Part shown: in pieces, positions 55,920 to 64,000 of the stretch
Layout: the number at the start of each line of letters is the position of its first letter
Numbering within the stretch: the first letter of the stretch is position 1
Origin: Malania oleifera
Taxonomy: Eukaryota > Streptophyta > Magnoliopsida > Santalales > Ximeniaceae
DNA: 64,000 bases
Assembly (NCBI RefSeq): GCF_029873635.1
Contig: NC_080419.1
Span: forward strand, 78,352,931 to 78,416,930
Reading direction: 5' to 3'
The notes under the pieces: model-generated
The model's database searches: none
What the model was told of the DNA's origin: nothing
Seen by the model: the letters and a program-made list of their open reading frames with translations, nothing else
Program-made: the position numbers and the translations under genes

Positions 55920-56042
55920 AGAAAGGTATGAAGGCTTGACTGACCCGGTTGATTACCTGGATACCTTTAAGGTGTTAATGCAACTACAAGGCACACCAGA
56001 TGCTATCATGTGTCGTGCGTTTTCCACCACCCTGTTTGCCTG
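55920..56042 (+). pseudogene. gypsy A gag, continuation
   Basis: [20 protein letters not shown] then [19 protein letters not shown] and a stop, matching the conserved gag core (..YDGTTDPDDHL..F...M.LQG..DAI.CRAFP.TL). The match ends at about 56042 where LINE sequence starts, so a LINE broke into it. The rest of gypsy A is not seen in the window. Confidence 0.85.
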
Positions 56043-56304
56043 AGAAGACCCCGTTTTAGCCTAACCCAGAGTCACGACCCCATTGTCTCCCTTTCCTAGC
56101 CTTCTTCGCCCTGTTCACTGGACATCTCAAGACTTCTGGGTTCTTACATTTTCAAATGTTTGTGACCCCGTCGAAGCCTTAGCAGAGTCGCGTCCCTGTT
56201 GAATCACTCTCCCAGCTTTCTTCACCTTGTTCATAGAGTGAAACAACTCTCCATCTGCCCCCCTTCTTCGTGTTAGAGAGAGAAAATCTCATCCCTTTTT
56301 AGGG

Positions 56305-58130
56305 ATGCATAATATTGGGGCTGGTTCATCTTCATCTGTGCATGATGCGCTTAGGGTTGTAAGGAACCCTAATATGGAACTGGATTTGAAGAAGGAGATC
56401 AAAGATGCTTTGAAATTCATAGAAATCAAAGGAGGCATCAAAGATGATTGGGTCAAAAGGAAGCACTGTGAGATTATAGCAGAGTTTGCGAGACTTTCTG
56501 AGGAGGCTATTCAAAATATTCAAGGTGGTTCATGTTCTATTTTGGACCTGCTTGAGGCTCTCCATGGTTAGATGGGTATACATGTTGGCCAGGCATCTAG
56601 TAGTGTGAAGGGGGCTAGTAATGCTGAAGGAAAGAAGGATATGGACAAGGTGTGGAATGAGAAGATTCTTGAAGAGATGGGTTTGATTGATGAGGAGGAA
56701 ATCAGTGACTCTGTGCCTACAAAAGAAACGTTGGGTGCGAGGGACACTACAGAGGGTATGGAGATAACTGATGGTGTTGAATTTGTTTGGAAGGAGAATT
56801 TGAAGGTAACCACCAAGATGTAGGTGCGAGAAAATAGGAATAAGAGCCAATAAAAGGAACTGGAAGGTAAGACAATCATGAGGAATAATAAGAGCATTGC
56901 TTGGGTTGAGCTGTTTGCTAACAACAAGAACCTCAGTGTTGTGGAACAATTCTAGCTTTTGCTTCAGATGGGGATGGTGCTCGCATTCAAGCATCTGACC
57001 TAATTGACTTAGCTAGGATTTCTAAAAAAACACTCGGTGGGCTACTTCATTGATAAACACCAAGGTATGTCTGCTTTGAATTTGTTGGTTAGTTCCTGGA
57101 AAGTTTAGGTAGAAGCTATCCAACATGAGAAAAGGTGGATTATCTTTAAGTTTTAGAATGAAGTGGACCTTCGTAATGTGCTGGAAAATGGCCTATACAT
57201 GATTTATGGAAGGTCATTGCTCTTGAAGAAGATGCCCAAGTATTTTCAGTATGATTCTGAAGAGAGGACTACATTACCTATGTGGATTCAGTTGAAGAAT
57301 TTGCCATTAGAGTTGTGAATTCCAATGACCTTAGGGAGAATTTGTTTAGAGATTGGAAGGCCACTCTTTGCAGATAAATTAACAAAAAATAAGGATAGGC
57401 TTTCATACGCTTGAATTCTTGTTGAAGTTGACATTGCTAAGGAAGTTAAACACAGTGTAAAGGTGTGGTTCCCCGATGATATTTCAATAACTCAAGAGGT
57501 GGTGTATGAGAGTCTGCCCAGATACTGCAAAAGCTATAAATCTATTGGTCACTCAGAGGGTTTCTGCAAACCCAGGAAAGAAAATGAGGGAGCTTCAGGA
57601 GTTAACAACAAAGGGAAGGGTAATCAGCAGGAATTGTTCCACAACACTGAAGTTGATGATGCGGCGTGTAATCAGCAGGAGGGTCTCCCTCATAATGTTA
57701 ATGTTTAGACTGAAGAAGTGTCAAAAGCTGATGTTGCTGAAAGAAACATGAATATCTGATTCTCTTCTCCCTGTGGTTAACACTAAAAAAAATGAGGGAC
57801 TAGGTGGTGTTCAGAATCAAGGAATAAAGGCTTCTGCAACAAATAAAAGTAAGGAGGTTTTTGTTGTAGCTGGGAAGTCATTCAAGGAGGATAACTTGGT
57901 GGAGGTTTCGGTTGTAGTTGTCCCACCAGGGTCATCCAGAAATGGAATTGCAAATAGTCCTACAATAGACAAGGGTAAGATTATGAGTAAAGACTCAAAG
58001 GCTTTAAAAGAGAAGGGAAGGGTTATAGAAGAGGGCTTTGTGCAAGTAAAGAGCAAAAAGAAAACAAAGATGGGTATGGTTTCTAAGCAAGCAGTCAGGA
58101 AGGGAGGCTCATGCCTCCAACCTACCCCAT
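56305..58130 (+). pseudogene. LINE ORF1 remnant (DUF4283-type gag-like protein)
   Basis: Starts MHNIGAGSSSSVHDALRVVR at 56305. Later pieces read SVGYFIDKHQGMSAL, ILVEVDIAKEV and VWFPDDISITQEVVYESLPR. The zinc knuckle YCKSYKSIGHSEGFC has Tyr for the second Cys of the CX2C pair. The frame is broken by several stops and frameshifts (for example at 56570 and 56821). A Lys-rich linker follows (57773-58130), as in plant L1 ORF1. It would bind LINE RNA in an intact element. Confidence 0.75.
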
Positions 58131-58735
58131 AAAGATCTCTACATGGAATATAAGGGGCTTTAAGAAGTCCCTAAAATAGATTGGGGTCCAAGACCTCATC
58201 AAAAGGAATAAAATAGATGTGCTTTGTTTGCTGGAAACAAAACTTTCAACAAACAGTTTGGAGGGTTTGCTGAATAAAAAATTCAGAATGGGGGAATAGG
58301 TGAATAACTTTAACCATCATAGCGCTGGAAGGATTTTGGTGCTCCAGAACACCCAGAAAGTCCAGCCACAGGTTATTGATATGAATGCTCAGGTAATTCA
58401 TTGTGCTCTGAAATGTTTAGTTTTTGCAAAGAGATTTACTGTGAGCTTTGTTTATAGTTTTAACTCCATTGTGGTTAGGAGATCACTATGGTAGGATCTA
58501 GTTCAAACTAGTAATCGAAATGCAAGGCCATTGCTGCCCTTAGGGGATTTTAATTGTGTTTTTTCTTCTGATGAGAAGAGGAATGGGCAACTTATTTCTT
58601 CTTATGAAATTAAATACATCGAGGAATGTTTTTTTTATCTGGGGCTCTAAGATTTGAGGTCTACTAGCTGTCACCTTACGTGGTCTAATGGTAAGGTTTG
58701 GTGCAAGCTAGATAAAGCTGTCCACTAAGCAGGTT
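58111..58735 (+). pseudogene. LINE ORF2 endonuclease domain remnant
   Basis: Begins MPPTYPIKISTWNIRGFKKS at 58111, with IKRNKIDVLCLLETKLS, RPLLPLGDFNCVFSSDEKR (about 58528-58584) and CHLTWSNGKVWCKLDKAV (58671-58724). TWN..G, ETK, GDFN and TWSN are the standard landmarks of the APE-type endonuclease. Several stops (58178, 58299, 58497). It ends at the first inversion breakpoint, about 58725-58745. Confidence 0.85.
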
Positions 58736-60250
58736 AGTGATCATGTTTATCAAATGTGAATAGTGCATGGAATTCAATATTGAAGCGTCCAGAGGTATCC
58801 CCAAGTAATGAAAAGGAAATTCTCCTTCATTGAACTCTGTAGTTCTTTTAATCCCATCCAACTCTTCACTTTTCATACCAATTGAAAACAAGTTGGATTT
58901 AAGGCAGTTAGTAATCAACCCTGAACATTGAGTTAAGTTACCAAGACAATCCAAAAGAAGCTTCACTAAATTAAAATCCCATCTTAAGAACAAAATCAAA
59001 TCATCAGCAAATTAAAGTAAGGTGGGTGATTTTAAGATGTTCACATCTAGGATGGAAATTAAAATTTGAATTTTTTTAAGAGATTTCAAAAGCCTAGAAA
59101 GGTACTCTAAGCAGATCACAAAGAGCAAAGGGGAAAGGGGATCCCTTTGTCTAAGCCCTTTCCCCTCTTCAAAGAACCCAAAGTAGCCTTCATTCAAAGA
59201 GATAGAGTAGAATGTAGTAGACACACCTTCCATGATCAAATTAACCATGGTCTGAGGAAAATTAAGTTGTTCCAACATCTCATTCAAGAACTTCCAAGAC
59301 ACTGAATCATAAGCTTTCTTGAGGTCTATTTTCAACATGCATCTGGGAGACACTTTTTTTCTAGCATATTTCATCACAAGTTCTTGGACAAGGTATATGT
59401 TCTCCCCCATACTCCTATGTTTAACAAAAGTTGATTGAGCTGGTTTAACAATCTCCTCAAGACAAGGCTTGATCCTTGCAGCTATGATCTTCGCAATGAC
59501 TTTGTACATCACATTGCAATAGGCAATAGGTCTGAAATCATTAACAATTGAGGCATGACTAGACTTAGGAATCAGAGTAATAATAGTGTGGATAATCTAC
59601 TTCAAAAGTTTTCCAGTTGATAAGAATTCTTTAACAGCATTAGTAAACTCCTTCCCCACAGTATTCCACGATCTCTTGAAGAAACAAGCTAAAAACCCAT
59701 TAGGACTTGGGGACTTCCCATTACCAATACTGAACAATGCTTGCTTGATCTCTTCATCAGTAATAGGAGTCATAATCTAGTCTCTTTGAGAATAATTAAG
59801 GATACAACCTTTTGTAATGATTTGATCATCAACCATAGTATTATACACTTCCTTCCCCAACAACTCTTTATAGAAACAAAGAAATTCCTCAGCCACCTGC
59901 ATTTGGGAGTTTGTTTGTTCTCCATTGTCCTTCATAACAACTAATATATGATTCCTTGTGATGTGCCTTCTCATAAGAGCATGAAAGAAAGACATACTCT
60001 TGTCACATTCTTTTAAGTACTTTCCCTTAGCTAATTGAGCCATTAACATTATGTTTGCTTCTCCAAGTCTGGAAGTCTCATTGTTCTTCTCAACCATCCT
60101 CTTTTGAATATCAGTATTAGAAGGATTGCCATGCAAAAGTTGCTGTAAGTCCATCAATTCAACATTGGCTTTATCTGCTCTAGCTGAAACATGGGAAAAG
60201 TGCACATCATTAAAATTTCTTAAAGGTTTCTTTAAAACATGCATCTTCTT
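58736..60250 (-). pseudogene. Inverted LINE ORF2 segment with reverse transcriptase
   Basis: Read leftward from 60250: VKKMHVLKKPLRNFNDVHFS, then LAQLAKGKYLKECDKSMSFF, EEFLCFYKELLGKEVY. RT landmarks follow: KIIAARIKPCLEEIVKPAQS (about 59420-59500), LKIDLKKAYDSVSWKFLNEM, GKGLRQRDPLSPLLFVICLE, the active site FADDLILF at about 58987-59010, then FHYLGIPLDASILNS up to about 58740. The order is correct within the segment but opposite to the endonuclease on its left and the C-terminus on its right. Confidence 0.9.
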
Positions 60251-60434
60251 AACAAATATTGGCTTTGTGGAGTGTTTTCTATTGACTATTTTTCCTATCC
60301 CAAATTTTGTGCTGGATCATGTTGTAAAACTTTGTAGAGCGTTTGTGCGGGTTGGAAAGAAGAGGCCTTTTGTGGCTTGGAAGGAGGTCTGCCTCCTTAA
60401 AGCTGAAAGAGGCCTTGGAGTTTTTGACCTTAAA
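60251..60434 (+). pseudogene. LINE ORF2 C-terminal piece after the inversion
   Basis: Reads NIGFVECFLLTIFPIPNFVL then HVVKLCRAFVRVGKKRPFVA and WKEVCLLKAERGLGVFDLK, ending at 60434 where TGTCACGACC begins. It is about nine-tenths identical by eye to 35258-35435 in LINE copy 1, including the junction with the inverted segment. Confidence 0.88.
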
Positions 60435-60548
60435 TGTCACGACCTGCTATTTTTGGGAATTTTTTTTTTAACAATGACATTTAACATGCTCTAATACCAT
60501 ATTAAGGTAAACCCAATCATTAACCTAAGTAGCAAGAAGCGGAAATCT

Positions 60549-60888
60549 GACCATGCGACACCAGTGGTAGCCCCGTAACAAAATCCATGGATACGTGGTC
60601 CCACTTTCATTCTGGAATGAAAAGTGGTTGCAACTGACTAGCCGGTCTCTGGTGCTCAGCCTTAACCTGCTGGCACGTAAAACACTGCTGCACAAACGCT
60701 CCTATCTCCCTCTTCATGCCACTCCACCAGAAACACTCTCGCAGATCCCTATACGTTTTCGTACTTCCAGGATGAATAATGTATAAAGATTTGTGTACCT
60801 CCTCTAGAATCGTCCTTCTGATGCTGTCATTTGCAGGCACACACAATCTGGTGCGAAATCTCAAAGCCCCATCATCAGAAATACTGAA
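60549..60888 (-). pseudogene. gypsy B integrase N-terminal part
   Basis: H2C2 zinc-binding domain HKSLYIIHPGSTKTYRDLRE followed by CFWWSGMKREIGAFVQQCFT and CQQVKAEHQRPAS. Then comes PE*KWDHVSMDFVTGLPLVS, the first strand of the DDE core, with a stop. The coding match ends at about 60549, before the second catalytic Asp. Confidence 0.88.
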
Positions 60889-61740
60889 TTATTCTCCCTG
60901 ATCATTCTGTATTCTGGCAAACACCTCGACTAACTCTAAATCATCTCTTTGAGCAGGTTTAATCTTTTCATATAATGTGGGATGTACGACCAAATTGGAA
61001 ATAAGCGTCCGAGGATCATCTTCCACTAACTCCACACTGAGTCTTTCTAAGTCCATCTGAATTGGGTGCTGAACTACCATTGTTACCTGTGTTGTGTCTC
61101 CTGATTTATGGCTCAAAACATCAGCAACCACATTTGCTTTACCTGGGTGGTAACTGATGGTACAGTCGTAATCATTGATGAGTTCCAACCACCTCCTCTG
61201 TCGCATGTTCAACTCTTTTTTTGTAAAGAAGCACTTTAGACTCTTATGATCAGAGAATCTCTCACACCTCTCACCATATAAATAATGTCTCCAGATCTTT
61301 AGTGCATGTACAACTGCAACCAATTCCAGATCGTGAGTAGGGTAGTTCTTTTTATATTCTTTCAACTACCTGGACGCATAAGCCACCACCCTACCATGCT
61401 GCATCAGCACACAATCGAGCCCTTTCAAAGATGCGTCACTGTAAATAACATAACCATCGCCTCCCGAGGGAATCGTCAGTAGTGGTGTAGTGATGAGCCA
61501 CTGCTTTAATTCCTGGAAACTCTGCTCGCATTCTTCATCCCACACGAATCTGGCATTTTTTCTAGTCAACTGCATGAGAGGTCCTAACAAAGCTGAAAAT
61601 CCCTCCACAAATCGGCGATAATAACCTGCCAGTCCCAAGAAACTTCTGACTTCCTGCACATTTCTCGGCCTAGCCCAATTTACCACCATGTCAATCTTGC
61701 TGGGGTCCACTGCTATACCGTCTCCTGAGATCATATGGCC
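60889..61740 (-). pseudogene. gypsy B RNase H domain
   Basis: From right to left: [20 protein letters not shown] (RT connection), [38 protein letters not shown] and RVVAYASR, a stop at 61366, then [20 protein letters not shown] and [20 protein letters not shown] with VVADVLS. The catalytic YSDAS and DLEL residues are visible. One stop separates the two open parts. Confidence 0.9.
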
Positions 61741-61761
61741 TAAAAATGCAACCTTCTCAAG

Positions 61762-62260
61762 TTAGAACTCACACTTGCTAAATTTAGCATAAAGGTTCTC
61801 CTCTCTGAGTGTCTGCAACACCTGCCTCAAATGCACCTCATGATTCTCAAAACTCCTCGAGTACACTAGTATATCATCAATGAAAACTACTACAAACTGA
61901 TCTAGATACTGGTGGAAAACTTTGTTCATCAAGTTCATAAACACAGCTGGGACATTTGTCAGACCAAATGGCATAATGAGGAACTTGTAGTGCCCATACC
62001 TGGTCCTGAAGGTTGTCTTCGCGATGTCCTCCACTTTTACTCTCACTTGATGATACCTAGATCTGAGGTCAATCTTGGAATATACCCGTGTATCTTGGAG
62101 CTGATCAAACAAATTGTCTATACGGGGTAGAGGATATTTATTCTTAATGGTAACTTTGTTTATTTCCCTGTAATCAATACACATCCTTATGGACCCGTAT
62201 TTCTTATTTACAAATAACATTGGAGCTTCCCATGGCGACACACTAGGTCATATAAACCCC
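61762..62260 (-). pseudogene. gypsy B reverse transcriptase
   Basis: [60 protein letters not shown], the active site [12 protein letters not shown] (FIDD) at about 61862-61897, and [15 protein letters not shown]. Sequence motifs are well preserved over about 160 residues, so this is the youngest-looking coding part of element B. A stop follows the segment at 61761. Confidence 0.92.
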
Positions 62261-62499
62261 TTATTCAACAAATCCTGCAACTGCTCCTTCAATTCTCCCA
62301 ATTCACTTGGAGCCATACGGTAAGAAACCTTAGAAATCGACGCGGTCCCTGGAGGTAAATCTATAGGAAAATCCACCTTGCGCACAGGAGGCAATCTAGG
62401 TAACTCCTCTGAAAAAACATCTGGAAATTCTAGTACTACTGGAGTGTTGTCAATCTTCTATTCATTTTCTGATACTTCTTTCACATATGCTATAAACCC

Positions 62500-62993
62500 C
62501 TAACCTCCATCTAGGAGTAATCCACTTGCCAGCACGACTGACACCAACTACGTTGGAGCACGTACCATGAACCAACGAATCTAAATTCTTGCTCTCCAGG
62601 AGGTCTGAAAATTACTTCTTTATGACAACAATCAATGCTAGCATGATTGGCAGTCAACCAGTCCATATCCAGTATTATATCGAACCCACACATATAAAAA
62701 ACAATCAGATCTGCTAGTAGTACTCTCCCCTGAATTTCTATCGGATAGGCTCTAAGTACCCTCTGACATCTGATCACTGATCCTGTTGGTGGAGCTACCG
62801 ACAACGCTATATCTAATGACTGGGTCTCACTCTCAGATAATTTAACATAAGATGCAGAAATGAAATAATGAGTAGCACTAGAGTCAAAAAGAATAATAAT
62901 CGGATATGACAAAATAGTAAATGTACCTGTCACCACATCCGTAGTAGCCTTTACATCACCCGACATCAGAGCGTATACTTGCATTGGGACCAC
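62500..62993 (-). pseudogene. gypsy B aspartic protease
   Basis: PIIILFDSSATHYFISASYV holds the active-site block FDSSATH, where the family has FDSGATH. It is followed by FDIILDMDWLTANHASIDCC and FRPPGEQEFRFVGS, the DMDWL..A.IDC..K.V.F..PG signature of this gypsy lineage. The Gly-to-Ser change in the active site argues against activity. Confidence 0.88.
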
Positions 62994-63020
62994 ATTCCTC
63001 TACTGGCCACCACGAGGCGC

Positions 63021-63204
63021 CTAGTATCCTCCCCGAGCTGCCTGATGTCCTCCCTGATAGGGCGTGGGAGTTGGCACCTGGTCTGGTTGACCCGGGCATT
63101 CACGTACCACGTGATCGAATCTTTCGCAGCGACAATATACTCCTTTGCCTACCCAGCACTCCCCTAAATGATGTCTCCCGCACAAGTCGGCGCACCCTGG
63201 TTCC
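63021..63204 (-). pseudogene. gypsy B gag end with altered zinc knuckle
   Basis: CGRHHLGECWVGKGVYCRCE followed by RFDHVVRECP. The family has VCYRCG..DHVVRECP, so Cys and Tyr are swapped and the CX2C spacing is lost. The segment ends at 63204 where a foreign LTR begins. Confidence 0.8.
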
Positions 63205-63252
63205 TGTAGACACCCTATTTTTTCCCTAGTCAGATAGAACAAAGGGTATATT

Positions 63253-63259
63253 CTTATTT

Positions 63260-63297
<38 letters not shown>

Positions 63298-63538
63298 GTA
63301 TTAATATTATTATTATTTTACTATCACTATTATTTTTATTCTTATTAGTAGTATTTTTATTATCTTTATTTTATTATTGCTTTCTTATAATTATTTGTAT
63401 TATTTATTATTATTACTAGTAGTATTATTAGTATTACTTTACTATTATTATTTTGGATATATTTTATTATTATTATTATTATTATTACTATTTTCATATA
63501 TTATTATTATTACTTTATTATTATTTTTATTATTTTTA

Positions 63539-63574
<36 letters not shown>

Positions 63575-63660
63575 CTTTTAATATTAGTATTATTACTTTA
63601 TTTACTAATTATTATTATTTTTATTATTTTTATTATCATTATTACTGTATCTATTATTAC
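63253..63660. repeat. Long imperfect (ATT)n array
   Basis: About 400 bp of attatt with interspersed ttt, act and agt variants, all within the U3 of the LTR. ORFs of Leu/Tyr/Ile through it are artefacts. Confidence 0.95.
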
Positions 63661-63803
63661 CATAAAAGTATAAAAAGAATAAGAAGAAAAAGGAAAAGAA
63701 AAGAAGGATTTTTAGGATTTTGTTTTATAAATAGGAATGCACAGGGCAGAGGCCAAACGCGGGGGCTGTGCACGGGGGCGCATAGCGCAGGCCAAGAGCC
63801 CAT

Positions 63804-63834
63804 CTTCTTCTTCTTCTTCTTCTTCTTCTTCTTC
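63804..63834. repeat. (CTT)n microsatellite
   Basis: About ten CTT units in the leader part of the LTR at the window edge. The minus-strand Glu-rich ORFs here come from this repeat. Confidence 0.95.
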
Positions 63835-64000
63835 CTGTGGAGTCTCCTGTAAGTCACAGCCATTCCTGCTTTTTCCCATCTTCTCTCCTTCTCCCGGCGC
63901 ACCCTGAATCCATCTTCCTTGCCTCCCTCTGCCTCTCTGCTCATCTCCCAAACTCCCTCCATGCCAGTCGTCCCGTAGCACCGACCAGTCTGACGTCTCC

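Larger units (their letters stand above)
56045..60434 (+). mobile_element. LINE copy 2 with internal inversion
   Basis: Long LINE with a 5' leader (56045-56304), ORF1-like region, endonuclease (plus), an inverted middle ORF2 segment (minus) and a piece of ORF2 C-terminus (plus). It sits inside the gag of gypsy A and is itself cut at 60434 by the TGTCACGACC end of gypsy B. Its parts are listed separately. Confidence 0.88.
60435..63204 (-). mobile_element. gypsy element B (Tekay/Del-like chromovirus type), truncated
   Basis: Runs from right to left: gag zinc-knuckle end, protease, RT, RNase H, integrase zinc-binding domain and start of the integrase core, then a jump to the element's terminus (..AGGTCGTGACA) at 60435. 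Most of the integrase core and nearly all of the 3' LTR are deleted. On the right it is interrupted at 63205 by a Tat/Ogre-type LTR, so its gag and 5' LTR should lie beyond the window. Several stops; not functional. Confidence 0.9.
63205..64000 (+). mobile_element. Tat/Ogre-type gypsy LTR inserted in gypsy B (runs off window)
   Basis: Begins TGTAGACACCCTATTTTTTC at 63205, the typical LTR start of plant Tat/Ogre elements. U3 contains a 390-bp (ATT)n-rich tract; a TATA-like ttttataaatagg is at 63722-63734; then come a (CTT)n run and C/T-rich leader sequence up to the window edge. The inserted side of gypsy B gag should reappear to the right outside the window, after a 5-bp repeat of GTTCC. Confidence 0.75.

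Noticed and set aside
63377-63981. Leu/Tyr-rich and Glu-rich frames near the right edge
   Set aside because: Translations of the (ATT)n and (CTT)n repeats in an LTR.

Overview
This is nuclear DNA from a flowering plant, probably a woody dicot or an early-diverging angiosperm; the species cannot be named from the sequence. The evidence is a spliced gene with GT-AG introns, an intact CC-NB-LRR resistance gene, and plant-type transposable elements: Ty1/copia, Ty3/gypsy (Tekay/Del-like and Tat/Ogre-like), L1-type LINEs, CACTA and an Au-type SINE. Only two loci look like working host genes, and the rest is a thick layer of decayed, nested mobile elements.

Layout. 1-8533 (minus): the first ten exons of a casein kinase 1 gene that runs off the left edge. 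Its splice sites, phases and catalytic residues are intact, and it is almost invisible to ORF calling because its introns are large and repeat-filled (SINE, duplications, a foldback). 8534-12018: AT-rich sequence with short tandem duplications, CACTA-like repeats and a reverse Tat-type LTR end. 12019-19037: a decayed Ty1/copia element with both LTRs. Its gag is split by a 1.87-kb solo LTR carrying an array of GGTCGACC palindromes. 19040-24225: AT-rich DNA and LTR-like debris. 24228-32671: a degenerate CACTA transposon with remnants of both transposase genes, a 624-628 bp tandem array, two long perfect-type hairpins and subterminal TAGTGACGG repeats. 32672-33000: an LRR gene fragment. 33100-34838: a Tat/Ogre-type LTR. 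34839-36418: a 5'-truncated LINE with an internal inversion.

36420-39900 is gene-free AT-rich DNA. 39972-43055 (minus) is a complete single-exon NLR of the RPS2/RPS5 class. 43740-46735 is a LINE pseudogene. 46740-52300 is AT-rich with a possible SINE and a possible MITE. 52300-64000 is a nested stack: gypsy A, with its gag split by a 2.39-kb solo LTR with an exact 5-bp target duplication; a second LINE copy with the same internal inversion lying in gypsy A; gypsy B (Tekay/Del-like, minus) breaking into that LINE; and a Tat/Ogre-type LTR breaking into gypsy B and leaving the window at the right edge.

The kinase and the NLR have no visible functional link. The most unusual structures are the internally inverted LINE that exists in two places with the same breakpoint, the two long hairpins inside the CACTA element, and the palindrome arrays inside two solo LTRs.
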